From: Draconibacterium orientale
GTDB taxonomy: Bacteria; Bacteroidota; Bacteroidia; Bacteroidales; UBA12170
Assembly: GCA_020718205.1 (NCBI GenBank)
Contig: DYSN01000012.1
Span: forward strand, 1-52,349
Reading direction: 5' to 3'
DNA: 52,349 bases
Shown here piece by piece: positions 35,454-43,586 of the stretch. The notes beneath the pieces were generated by a model that saw only the letters and a program-made list of their open reading frames with translations, was not told where the DNA came from and ran no database searches. The position numbers and the translations under genes are program-made. The first letter of the stretch is position 1, and each line of letters begins with the position of its first letter.

Positions 35454-36713
35454 CTAGAGCAATTCAAACCTATACGAATCCATCTTTATAAATATAAAAA
35501 GCAAGATGGTAAAAGACCACAACGAAGAACCACCATAACTAAAGAATGGGAGTGGAATTCCTATAACGGGCGCCAAACCTATGGTCATGGAGATATTTAT
35601 CGCAATATGAAAAAACAATACCGAAGCCACAGCATAGCCGTAGATTCGGCTAAATGCTGATCGCTGACGTTCGGCTACAATGATGATTCGGATTAACAAA
35701 AATGTAAACAACAAAAGCACCACTGCAGAGCCCAGAAAACCCCACTCCTCGCCCACTGTGCAAAAAATAAAGTCGGTACTCTGCTCCGGCACAAAATTAT
35801 ATTTGGTTTGGGTGCCCTGTAAAAATCCTTTCCCCGCAATTCCACCCGAGCCAATGGCAATCATGGATTGATGTACATTGTATCCAACGCCATGATAATC
35901 GGTGGTTTTTCCCAATAACACATCAATGCGATTCTTTTGATGCGCCTGAAGAACATTTTCAAAAACAAAGTCGATGGAAAAAATAAATAAACCCGACAGA
36001 AGAAAAATTCCAATGAGATTCAAAATATTCTTTCGGGCTTTGCGCATTAAGGCGAAAAGCAGGATAAAGATAACCGCAATGGCAGCCAGCATAGCCCATT
36101 TGCCAATGAGCAAGGTGAGTACAAAAACAAAAACCAGAACCACCCCAATGATTAGGAAATTCCCCGAAAATCCTTCCCGGTACAAAACCAGAATAAAAGC
36201 CGAAAATACCAGGGCACTCCCTGTGTCATTTTGAAGAAAAATCATCAATGCCGGAAGGATAATAATCAACGCAGCTTTGAGCAATTGTTTGGGTTCTTTT
36301 AAGTCTAACTGAATATCGCTTAAGTATTTAGCTAAAGCCAATCCCGTAGCAAACTTGGCAAACTCCGATGGCTGAAACCTGAATCCACCCATTTCTATCC
36401 AGCTTTGTGAACCTGCAACCACAGTACCAAACACCAGTACAATCAACAGAAGTATGAGCCAAAGCCCATAAATATAATAGGCAAAACTGGTAAAGAACTT
36501 CATATCAATCATCAGGATAACAAAAATCAGAAATAAGGAGGTTCCCATCCAAATCACCTGCTTTCCGTAGCGCTGACTCATGTCGAAAATATCGGCATGA
36601 TCGGGGTCAAAAACTGCGGCATAAACACTCAGCAAACCCATAACCACAAGTGCTATATAGCTGCCTGCCAACCACCAATCCAAATGTTTAAATATATTGT
36701 TCTTTTCTCTCAT
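35454..36713 (-). CDS. rodA: Rod shape-determining protein RodA
   Basis: This 419-residue SEDS-family glycosyltransferase polymerises lipid II into peptidoglycan strands during cell elongation. About ten hydrophobic segments are visible, along with family motifs: GSQSWIEMGGFRFQPSEFAK near residue 102, DTGSALV near 162, TDFIFCTVGEEWGFLGS near 310 and GIPLPFFSYGGSS near 382. It follows the PBP2 gene by 28 bases in the same direction, so the polymerase and its transpeptidase partner are co-transcribed. This indicates a rod-shaped cell or ancestor. It is named RodA rather than FtsW because of the PBP2 neighbour. Confidence 0.94.
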   Translation of the reverse strand: MREKNNIFKHLDWWLAGSYIALVVMGLLSVYAAVFDPDHADIFDMSQRYGKQVIWMGTSLFLIFVILMIDMKFFTSFAYYIYGLWLILLLIVLVFGTVVAGSQSWIEMGGFRFQPSEFAKFATGLALAKYLSDIQLDLKEPKQLLKAALIIILPALMIFLQNDTGSALVFSAFILVLYREGFSGNFLIIGVVLVFVFVLTLLIGKWAMLAAIAVIFILLFALMRKARKNILNLIGIFLLSGLFIFSIDFVFENVLQAHQKNRIDVLLGKTTDYHGVGYNVHQSMIAIGSGGIAGKGFLQGTQTKYNFVPEQSTDFIFCTVGEEWGFLGSAVVLLLFTFLLIRIIIVAERQRSAFSRIYGYAVASVLFFHIAINISMTIGLAPVIGIPLPFFSYGGSSLWSFTILLFIFIKMDSYRFELL

Positions 36714-36741
36714 ATTTTGTTTCGTGTAAAAACCGGATACC

Positions 36742-38556
36742 CTATGGACTGATTAAATCAGCCTCTAATATTCCTTGCTCTTTCTCATATCGAATCACTT
36801 TCCGGTTCAAATACATCTCTATCATTAAACTGGCAATTGGAGCTGCCCAGGTTCCTCCAAAATCCCCTGAGTTTTCTACTACCACAGCAATTGCAATTTT
36901 AGGGTTGTCTTTGGGTGCAAAAGCAATAAAAATGCTATGATCCTTGCCATGAGGATTTTGCACAGTTCCGGTTTTGCCACAAATTACAATGCTGTCCATG
37001 GCAGCCCGGCGGGCTGTTCCTCCTTCGCCTACCACTTTCTGCATGCCCTCAATAATGGGGTCGAAATGATGCGCTGCTACATCAACTACATGTTTCTCGC
37101 GAAACTCCGAAATAACATTCTCGGGGGCTCCAATGGCTCTCACAAGGTGAGGTGAGTAATAAAAGCCCCGGTTGGCTATGGTAGCCACCACATTGGCCAT
37201 TTGAAGCGGAGTGATGAGCAATTCCCCCTGTCCTATGCTCAACGATCTCACTGTCATTGCATTCCACGAACCTGCATACACCTTATCGTAATACTCACGA
37301 GAGGGAACCATTCCCGCTTTTTCAAACATCAAATCGGTATTAAACTTTTCTCCCAGACCAAATGTTTTTACCTTTTTGTACCACATTTCATAGGCTTTTT
37401 TAGTGCTCCCCTGACTTCCAAGTGTTGTGCGGAAAACCCCCCAGAAATAGGGATTGCAGCTTTGCTGTATTCCATAAATCATGGCTAATGGCGACGCATG
37501 ACTGTGGGAGCATTTAATGGGAGTTGCTCCCTTGCCCGAACAGCTAAATGTGGTGCCAATACTCACCGCATTCATATCCAAAGCTACAAGAGCATTTACA
37601 AGTTTAAAAGTAGATCCGGGAGGATAGGAAGCCATTAAAGCCCTGTTATAGAGTGGTTTTAAACTATCGTTGACTAACTTGTTGAAATTCTTCCCCCGGC
37701 TAAAACCAACCAATAAATCCGGGTCGTAGGCTGGGCTGGAAACCAAGGTTAAAATTTCGCCGGTGGAAGGTTCTATGGCTACAATGCTTCCAAGCTTATT
37801 CTTCATTAGTTTTTCTCCATAGGTCTGTAATACAGCATCTAAACTGGTATAAAGACTTTGGCCATTCACAGCAATGGTATCGAATTTTCCTTCTTTATAC
37901 TTTCCCTTGGGGCGGTTCAACACATCGACCAACTCAAACTTCACGCCTTTGATTCCCCTAAGTTCTTTATCATAAAATTTTTCGATTCCGCTTTTCCCAA
38001 TATAATCGCCCATTTTATAGTAAGGGTCTTTCTCCATATCTCGGGGGCTTACCTCTCCCACATCGCCCAAATTCAAAGCTCCCGAATGATAGGGATAACG
38101 CCGAAGGGTACGCTCGGTTACAAAAAAGCCCTTGTATTCGTAAATGATTTCCTGCATATAGGCAAAATCTACTTGAGGTATCTGACCCAAAAACAACGAA
38201 GCTTTATATCGGCTATGATTTTTAGCTTTGTCCATTCTGGAGTTAAATTCGGCCCCGGTAATTTTCAAAAGCTGACAAAACCGGGTTGTGTCGAGTCTTT
38301 CCACCTGCTTGGGAATGACCATTATATCGTAGGCTGCATCGTTGGCAACCATAATTTTACCGTTTCTGTCAAAAATTACACCCCGGGCAGGATATACTGT
38401 ATTCTTTCTAATAGCATTACTTTCAGCCGATAAAGCGTATTTCTCCTCTATAATCTGTATATAAAAAAGACGTGCCAGGATAATAAAGCCAAATACAGCT
38501 ATAATCCCTATTACCACTATTTTGCGGTCTGAATAATTATTCTTGATTTTTGCCAT
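36742..38556 (-). CDS. mrdA: Penicillin-binding protein 2
   Basis: This 604-residue class B PBP crosslinks peptidoglycan in the elongation complex. It has an N-terminal membrane anchor (VVIGIIAVFGFIILARLFYI near residues 14-33), a dimerisation domain including YPARGVIFDRNGKIMVAND, and a transpeptidase domain with the SxxK motif STFK in YPPGSTFKL (Ser near 315), an SCN motif in QQSCNPYFW, and KTG in CGKTGTVQNPHG. Its partner rodA follows directly. In many bacteria mreB, mreC and mreD sit just upstream; here upstream is a 370-base gap and a divergent lipoprotein gene, so the mre genes must be elsewhere. The transpeptidase would be a beta-lactam target. Confidence 0.95.
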   Translation of the reverse strand: MAKIKNNYSDRKIVVIGIIAVFGFIILARLFYIQIIEEKYALSAESNAIRKNTVYPARGVIFDRNGKIMVANDAAYDIMVIPKQVERLDTTRFCQLLKITGAEFNSRMDKAKNHSRYKASLFLGQIPQVDFAYMQEIIYEYKGFFVTERTLRRYPYHSGALNLGDVGEVSPRDMEKDPYYKMGDYIGKSGIEKFYDKELRGIKGVKFELVDVLNRPKGKYKEGKFDTIAVNGQSLYTSLDAVLQTYGEKLMKNKLGSIVAIEPSTGEILTLVSSPAYDPDLLVGFSRGKNFNKLVNDSLKPLYNRALMASYPPGSTFKLVNALVALDMNAVSIGTTFSCSGKGATPIKCSHSHASPLAMIYGIQQSCNPYFWGVFRTTLGSQGSTKKAYEMWYKKVKTFGLGEKFNTDLMFEKAGMVPSREYYDKVYAGSWNAMTVRSLSIGQGELLITPLQMANVVATIANRGFYYSPHLVRAIGAPENVISEFREKHVVDVAAHHFDPIIEGMQKVVGEGGTARRAAMDSIVICGKTGTVQNPHGKDHSIFIAFAPKDNPKIAIAVVVENSGDFGGTWAAPIASLMIEMYLNRKVIRYEKEQGILEADLISP

Positions 38557-38925
38557 AATTCAATTCAAAAATAAGATAGTCCGGTTCAATTTTAACCATG
38601 GCCTGCATATTTAAGTTAACGGTGCTTTGTTAATCATTCTACATGAACAATTGTTGAAAAAAATTCAAATCTATTTTCATAACAATCAATTTCTACTCAA
38701 AACACAATCGTCACATATCCACTGATTGACAATTATTTATAATTCTATTTATCAAAAAACCTGTAGCAAAACAACCGGAATGATAGCGTACTTTGTCTAT
38801 GCGGTTCCAACCGGAAATCTGTGGCAAAAATCGGGTTTTATCTGTTCAAAATTTAACGTTAAATAAAAATTTACCGGCAAATTTTTATTTATTTTTAAGC
38901 AAGAAAAAACCATAAAAACAAGGTT
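38557..38925. other. Divergent intergenic region with a long perfect palindrome
   Basis: This 369-base gap separates mrdA from a small lipoprotein gene. The main structure is a perfect inverted repeat: AAATAAAAATTT at 38861-38872 and AAATTTTTATTT at 38879-38890, around a six-base GC-rich loop (ACCGGC); one more base pair extends it. It ends 35 bases before the lipoprotein ATG. The motif ACCGGAA also occurs twice upstream, near 38773 and 38814. No ORF or RNA gene was recognised. Confidence 0.5.
38566..38573 (-). promoter_or_regulatory. Possible -7 box close to mrdA
   Basis: The minus strand reads TATTTTTG, a perfect consensus, but it is only 9 bases before the ATG, which would give a nearly leaderless mRNA. 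It could be fortuitous. Confidence 0.3.
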
Positions 38926-39453
38926 ATGAAAAAGCTGTTTTTTTATTTCATTATCGCTGGCCTTGCTGCCCTAAGCGCATGCACTCAAAGCCCGCAAACA
39001 AACACTCATTCCGAAGCCGAAATGGCTGTTGAAAACGAAAAGGCCAAAGCCAATATCTCCGAATTGCTCGATCAGCTGGCAAATTCCACCGAAACAGGAA
39101 ATATGTCGCTGGTGGAAAAAATATGGTGCCCCAAAGAAGAAACCATGCTCATTGGAACCGAAAACAACGAGAAACTGATGGGCTGGACCGCAATCAAAGA
39201 TGCCATTCAAGGGCAATTTTCCAAACTCAACGAGACTCTAATTTCTATCACCGACCAAAATATATGGATTAGCAAAGATGGTGGAACTGCCTGGTTTTTC
39301 GAAGAACTCAACTACAATTTTATTTATAAAGATCACGCTATGAGTATTGAAGGTATCAGATTTACAGGGGTTTTTATTAAAAACAGCGAGGGTGCCTGGA
39401 AATTGGTTCAAGGTCATATGTCGGCACCTTCCAGTCTCGATGTGGCTAAATAA
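38926..39453 (+). CDS. Lipoprotein with SnoaL/DUF4440-like domain
   Basis: This 175-residue protein has a lipoprotein signal with lipobox LSAC near residues 16-19. Residues about 45-165 look like an NTF2-like fold of the SnoaL/DUF4440 type: an N-terminal helix (ISELLDQLANSTETGNMSLV), GTENNEKLMGWTAIKDAIQ, then paired strands (ISKDGGTAWFFEELNYNF, IRFTGVFIKNSEGAWKLVQG). The closing WKLVQGHMS strand is typical. Such domains bind small ligands or act as scaffolds, and no catalytic residues can be assigned. A palindrome lies just upstream and a bidirectional terminator just downstream. Confidence 0.75.
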   Translation: MKKLFFYFIIAGLAALSACTQSPQTNTHSEAEMAVENEKAKANISELLDQLANSTETGNMSLVEKIWCPKEETMLIGTENNEKLMGWTAIKDAIQGQFSKLNETLISITDQNIWISKDGGTAWFFEELNYNFIYKDHAMSIEGIRFTGVFIKNSEGAWKLVQGHMSAPSSLDVAK

Positions 39454-39473
39454 TTCCAAAATATAACACCAAA

Positions 39474-39505
39474 AAAAAGCAGGAATTCTTAAGTTCCTGC
39501 TTTTT
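39474..39505. terminator. Bidirectional intrinsic terminator
   Basis: AGCAGGAA at 39478-39485 pairs perfectly with TTCCTGCT at 39494-39501, flanked by an A-tract on the left and a T-tract on the right. It serves the two convergent lipoprotein genes. Confidence 0.9.
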
Positions 39506-39523
39506 ATATTTTGATACCTTTTC

Positions 39524-40165
39524 TTACATGTTGATCCGCAAGTAAACGTTGTTTTCTTCTATTAGCAACTCTCTGAAACTATAGCTGGTGATTACCTTCA
39601 TTTTACCATCCTGAATCATAGCCCTGTCGCTGGTTACAGATTCTACGGGCGATGGGGTATTCACGATAAATTTATAGTTGATATAGTCTAACAAATCGTC
39701 CGAAGGAAGCTCCCCCGACAGATTTTGTTCCTCAATGAGTTTCTGCAAATAGGGGCTCAAATTGGGTCTTACAATTTTATTGTCCTTAATTTTCAAAAAC
39801 TTCTTTACAAATATACTTGGCTTGATTCCGGCTATGGTGTAAAGTGCATTGTTCAATGACCGCGGATCGGCAAAATCGAAAGCAATCTGAAATTTCATGT
39901 CCTTGACCTTAATATTATTTTTTACATTTGAGATTCCCGGCTGACTTTTCAGCAACTGGATTTTCTGATCCATCTCTTTCATCCCCGGAATCTCGGGCAT
40001 ATTGCCCATTTGACCCATCAGAGCGCCAAGTCCCGCAGTTTCCAATCTCATTTCATAACTGCCCGAAAGGTTTTTATTAATGTTTACCTCCTCAACCAAA
40101 TCAATACAACTGGTCATTCCAAAGGCTAAAATGGCAAAAGCCAAAAGCAATATTTTATTTTTCAT
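39524..40165 (-). CDS. Lipoprotein of unknown function
   Basis: This 213-residue protein has a clear lipoprotein signal with lipobox GMTSC (Cys20). The segment VEEVNINKNLSGSYEMRLE after the lipid anchor resembles the start of LppM/DUF3153-type domains, where an alternating strand carries a polar-nonpolar pattern, but the match is weak. The middle holds a Met- and Gly-rich stretch (LGALMGQMGNMPEIPGMKEM) and the C-terminal half is mixed alpha/beta. I cannot assign a role. A -7 box (TAAATTTG on the minus strand, 40184-40191) lies 18 bases before the start, so it has its own promoter. It converges on the SnoaL-like gene. Confidence 0.7.
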   Translation of the reverse strand: MKNKILLLAFAILAFGMTSCIDLVEEVNINKNLSGSYEMRLETAGLGALMGQMGNMPEIPGMKEMDQKIQLLKSQPGISNVKNNIKVKDMKFQIAFDFADPRSLNNALYTIAGIKPSIFVKKFLKIKDNKIVRPNLSPYLQKLIEEQNLSGELPSDDLLDYINYKFIVNTPSPVESVTSDRAMIQDGKMKVITSYSFRELLIEENNVYLRINM

Positions 40166-40183
40166 CCGGTATTTTTTTTACAA

Positions 40184-40191
40184 CAAATTTA
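40184..40191 (-). promoter_or_regulatory. -7 box of the unknown lipoprotein gene
   Basis: The minus strand reads TAAATTTG, 18 bases before the ATG. A perfect 10-bp palindrome TGAACGTTCA lies nearby at 40209-40218 and could be an operator. Confidence 0.45.
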
Positions 40192-40436
40192 TATGAATAA
40201 CAAACCCATGAACGTTCAGGTACCAAAACTATTACACTTACATCAATCTTTCTGTAGCGGCTTGCCCCAAAAGACGATTTGCTTTGGAACGGTTTCAGAA
40301 TTACATCAAAGATTTTAACATGGTTGTCTATGAGCCATTATCGGTGAAATAAATAGAGTTTAATCCATAAATCTAATTTAAACTTACGGCGGAGTCGAAA
40401 AAATGATAACCTTTACAACTTCATGAATAAAAAGAT

Positions 40437-42410
40437 ATGAAGCCTTTATTTTTACTTACCATAGCGGCATTTATTGTCACAATTAATACGGAAATCTATT
40501 CTCAAAATTCTGTAAATCAGGCCACTTCAAATTTTTCACTTTCACCAAAACCCTATGCACGTTATTGGTGGTTTGCTTCCGAAATTCAGAAGCAAGATGT
40601 AGCCTATAATCTCGATTGGCTCAAAAACAATGGCTTTGGGGGTGTGGAACTGGCTTGGGTTTATCCGTTGAACAGGTTCAATGCAGCCGATACAAGCTAT
40701 ACGCCTCGTCAGGAATGGCTCAGCGCTGAGTGGCAGGAAATTGTGAGCTTCACCATACAATATGCCGACAGTATTGGACTCGGCTGCGACATGACCTTTG
40801 GCTCCCTTTGGCCTTTCGGCGACAGTAAAGTTAGTTTTGACCAGGCTTCTCAAAAATTTGGCGACTCCACCTGGCGGCAGGAAATCAAATATTCCTGGGA
40901 ACACCCCAAAAAAGGGTTCGTTGTTGACCATATCACGCCTTCGAACTATTTACCTTACTTCTCTCGCCTGACCAATGCATTTCCAAAACCCAAACTAAAC
41001 CATCCTCAGGCCTGGTTTATCGACAGCTGGGAGGTAGAAACCGACCGTCTGTGGAGCAATTCATTCGAAGATGATTTCCAGAAGGCTTATGGTTACAACA
41101 TTTCTCCTTTCATGGATTCCATCTATAACCCCAAAAACGCTCATCAGCTTTACGACTATTCCAAACTCCTGTCACAAAAAGTGCTGAGATTTTATGCCCA
41201 ATTCGACTCCACTCTTAACTCAGCGGGCGTTCTGTCACGAGGTCAGGTTTCCGGAGCTCCCTGCGATCTCATTTCGGGCTATGCCCTGCTGGACATTCCG
41301 GAAGGCGAATCCATGCTTTTCGAGCCCGAGTTTTGTGCCCTCCCTTCTTCAGCTTCTCTACTCTCCCGAAAAAAATACACCTCCGCCGAAGCCTTTACCT
41401 GCATCTATGGCTGGCCCCGCGATTATATGCGTAAGGAACAAACTGCCGATTTAAAATTGGTTGCTGATGCGCTTTTTGCCAATGGAATTAACCATTTCGT
41501 TTGGCATGGAAAACCACATAATGAGGCACAATCCGATTCGGTAAATTTTTACGCCACCACGCATATTGGCTCCATAAGCCCTATGGCCACTGAATTTACA
41601 GAGTTTAATAACTATCTCGAAAGGGTCTCTGACTACATGAGCCTTGGAAAAACATATACAGATATTGCTGTTTATCTGCCCACCGAAGATGCCTGGATGG
41701 CGGGTGTAATGCCCGAAGAAGACCAATTCAAATGGGCCTGGGGTTTTTATGAAATGCGTTATAACAAATTCCCAAAAGAACTCGGCGGCATGTGCCCGGC
41801 CTGGATTAATGGCGAATTCCTGCGAAAAGCAGACTTTACAAGAAACAGACTTAGAGTGGGAGATGCAACATTTAAAGCTCTTTATGTGGACGCTCAATAT
41901 ATCGACTACGAATCGCTGAGCGACATGGTTCGATTGGCCAACAAAGGTTTGAATATCATTCTTAAACAACTTCCCACAGAGCCTGGCATTAAAAAACATG
42001 CTGATTATGACAAACTGGTCTATCTGCTGTCGCGAGGCAAAAAGGTTTACAAAAAAATTCCGGAAGGAAAATTTCTTCAACCCCTAATTATATCGCAAAT
42101 ACCAGTAGAACACTGGGTTAGAATATCAGATAAAACCATGTATATTTTCTTTGCCAATCCCAATTCATCGAATTTAAAATTTCCATTGGAGATGGGTCAA
42201 TCATTTAACGAGGAAACAAAATCTATCCCCGTAACGGTTTTCTATAATTACCTGGCTCTCAAATTAGTATTGGATTTCGAACCATATCAATCGCTCTTGT
42301 ACAAAATAGACAAGCGGAAAATAGAGAAAATTGATATTGAATTTACTCCCAAATCCCCAGTCCAAATTAAAAGACCAGATGATTTTAAAGCCCCCTGGCT
42401 CGTTAAATAA
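40437..42410 (+). CDS. GH106-like glycoside hydrolase-family protein
   Basis: The 657-residue product has a signal peptide ending EIYSQ (residue 22) and resembles the catalytic TIM-barrel part of GH106 (alpha-L-rhamnosidase) proteins: ARYWWFASEIQKQDVAYNLD then WLKNNGFGGVELAWVYPLN, a CDMTFGSLWPFG strand, and FIDSWEVETDRLW near residue 195, the position where the family has a DSxE motif. YGWPRDYMRKEQTADLKLVA and INHFVWHGKP near 325-365 also fit. Full GH106 enzymes exceed 1000 residues, so this lacks the accessory beta-domains. Activity is unproven. No SusC/SusD pair or other glycan-degradation genes are near, so this is not an obvious polysaccharide utilisation locus. Confidence 0.7.
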   Translation: MKPLFLLTIAAFIVTINTEIYSQNSVNQATSNFSLSPKPYARYWWFASEIQKQDVAYNLDWLKNNGFGGVELAWVYPLNRFNAADTSYTPRQEWLSAEWQEIVSFTIQYADSIGLGCDMTFGSLWPFGDSKVSFDQASQKFGDSTWRQEIKYSWEHPKKGFVVDHITPSNYLPYFSRLTNAFPKPKLNHPQAWFIDSWEVETDRLWSNSFEDDFQKAYGYNISPFMDSIYNPKNAHQLYDYSKLLSQKVLRFYAQFDSTLNSAGVLSRGQVSGAPCDLISGYALLDIPEGESMLFEPEFCALPSSASLLSRKKYTSAEAFTCIYGWPRDYMRKEQTADLKLVADALFANGINHFVWHGKPHNEAQSDSVNFYATTHIGSISPMATEFTEFNNYLERVSDYMSLGKTYTDIAVYLPTEDAWMAGVMPEEDQFKWAWGFYEMRYNKFPKELGGMCPAWINGEFLRKADFTRNRLRVGDATFKALYVDAQYIDYESLSDMVRLANKGLNIILKQLPTEPGIKKHADYDKLVYLLSRGKKVYKKIPEGKFLQPLIISQIPVEHWVRISDKTMYIFFANPNSSNLKFPLEMGQSFNEETKSIPVTVFYNYLALKLVLDFEPYQSLLYKIDKRKIEKIDIEFTPKSPVQIKRPDDFKAPWLVK

Positions 42411-42421
42411 ACGATGGGAAG

Positions 42422-43309
42422 CTATTGTACCAAAGATTTAAAATAATCCGATTTGGCTTTATCATCAAATCGCGCGTAAATATTGGCAAGATAGGCCGCA
42501 TATTTTTTGCCATTTTCCATATTCCATAGCTTGTCGAAATATTTCAACGAAACCTTGAAATCTGCCGTGCTTTGGTCGAGCTCCTTTAAAAGAATTTTGT
42601 ATTGGGAATTGGTTTTGTTCGAGTTGTAATTGGCCATCGACTTTTGGTATCTGTCTTCGGCTGCATTGTAGTATTTTTTCGCCAACCATTCAAGCGCTAC
42701 CGCATTGGATTGATTGAGAAGTATTAATTTCTCAGCTATTTCATCGCATTCCTGGTCATTTGTCAAAGTTTTATTCAACACAAAAAACTTATTCAAATTT
42801 TCCTCGCTTGCTTTAAATTCCCTGCTTAATTGAGGCCAAACAACTTTCGCCTTTTCCCGGTTTTCACTTTTTATGTAGACATTAAAAAGCCGGTTTTTCA
42901 TTTCCAGACTATCCAAATCCTTACGAGTAAGCCTATCGTATGCTTCGAGTGCCGAAAGTTCCCTGCTCAGATTGTCAGTTTCTGCATACCACCTGCTAAG
43001 TACCCTATACATTTCGGGACTTTCATAACCCATGTCTTTGGCCTTTTCATATTGTAAAACCGCTGTATTTATCTGTCCTATGGCATAATACGACTGAGCC
43101 AATTTTACAAACACATCCGGTGTAATGATGTTTCCCTTGAGCTTTTCTTCATAAATAAACTGGTCGTAATAACTGATGGCTTTTTGATAATATCCCGAAT
43201 CGAAAGCATTATTAGCCAATTGATTATATTGAGCCACCGGTTTGGGGGCACTGCACGAAATGAGCAGCGTAAGCGTTGCAAGGAATAATATTTGTTGAAT
43301 CCTTTTCAT
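42422..43309 (-). CDS. TPR-containing lipoprotein
   Basis: This protein of about 295 residues begins with a lipoprotein signal (MKRIQQILFLATLTLLISC, lipobox LISC), followed by helical tetratricopeptide-like pairs such as YNQLANNAFDSGYYQKAISY, FVKLAQSYYAIGQINTAVLQ and YRVLSRWYAETDNLSRELSA. TPR lipoproteins usually act as scaffolds at the outer membrane. The frame is open to 43363, but a -7 box at 43326-43333 lies between that ATG and the one at 43309, and only the shorter form gives an N-terminal lipoprotein signal, so 43309 is chosen. Its gene faces the GH106-like gene, with 11 bases between their ends. Confidence 0.8.
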   Translation of the reverse strand: MKRIQQILFLATLTLLISCSAPKPVAQYNQLANNAFDSGYYQKAISYYDQFIYEEKLKGNIITPDVFVKLAQSYYAIGQINTAVLQYEKAKDMGYESPEMYRVLSRWYAETDNLSRELSALEAYDRLTRKDLDSLEMKNRLFNVYIKSENREKAKVVWPQLSREFKASEENLNKFFVLNKTLTNDQECDEIAEKLILLNQSNAVALEWLAKKYYNAAEDRYQKSMANYNSNKTNSQYKILLKELDQSTADFKVSLKYFDKLWNMENGKKYAAYLANIYARFDDKAKSDYFKSLVQ

Positions 43310-43325
43310 TGGGTCTGTTTTGACG

Positions 43326-43333
43326 CAAAAATA
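43326..43333 (-). promoter_or_regulatory. -7 box deciding the TPR lipoprotein start
   Basis: The minus strand reads TATTTTTG. It lies 16 bases upstream of the ATG at 43309 and downstream of the alternative ATG at 43363, which therefore would not be transcribed. Confidence 0.55.
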
Positions 43334-43553
43334 GCGGATTTTAAAATCGGGTTTACCGGGCATTCAGAACGATATCCCAAATTATTACCGAACTAAAATC
43401 TTCATCTTTAAAATCAATATCAAAAAATTCGATGATTTTCGGGATGATGCACCACCTATCCCTTTCAACCCACATTAGAACAACCCATTTTATATACCAA
43501 TGGCATTTAACCATTTTAAAGATTTTGATAAGTAATGTTGACTTACTTTTTTT

Positions 43554-43561
43554 TAATTTTG
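43554..43561 (+). promoter_or_regulatory. -7 box of the alpha-oxoamine synthase gene
   Basis: TAATTTTG matches TAnnTTTG, 25 bases before the ATG at 43587. Confidence 0.5.
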
Positions 43562-43586
43562 CCCATCTTTAAAACAACCATAAAAA

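Noticed and set aside
40194-40322. Short plus-strand frame of about 42 codons upstream of the GH106-like gene
   Set aside because: No signal, hydrophobic segment or recognisable motif, and no promoter; probably chance.
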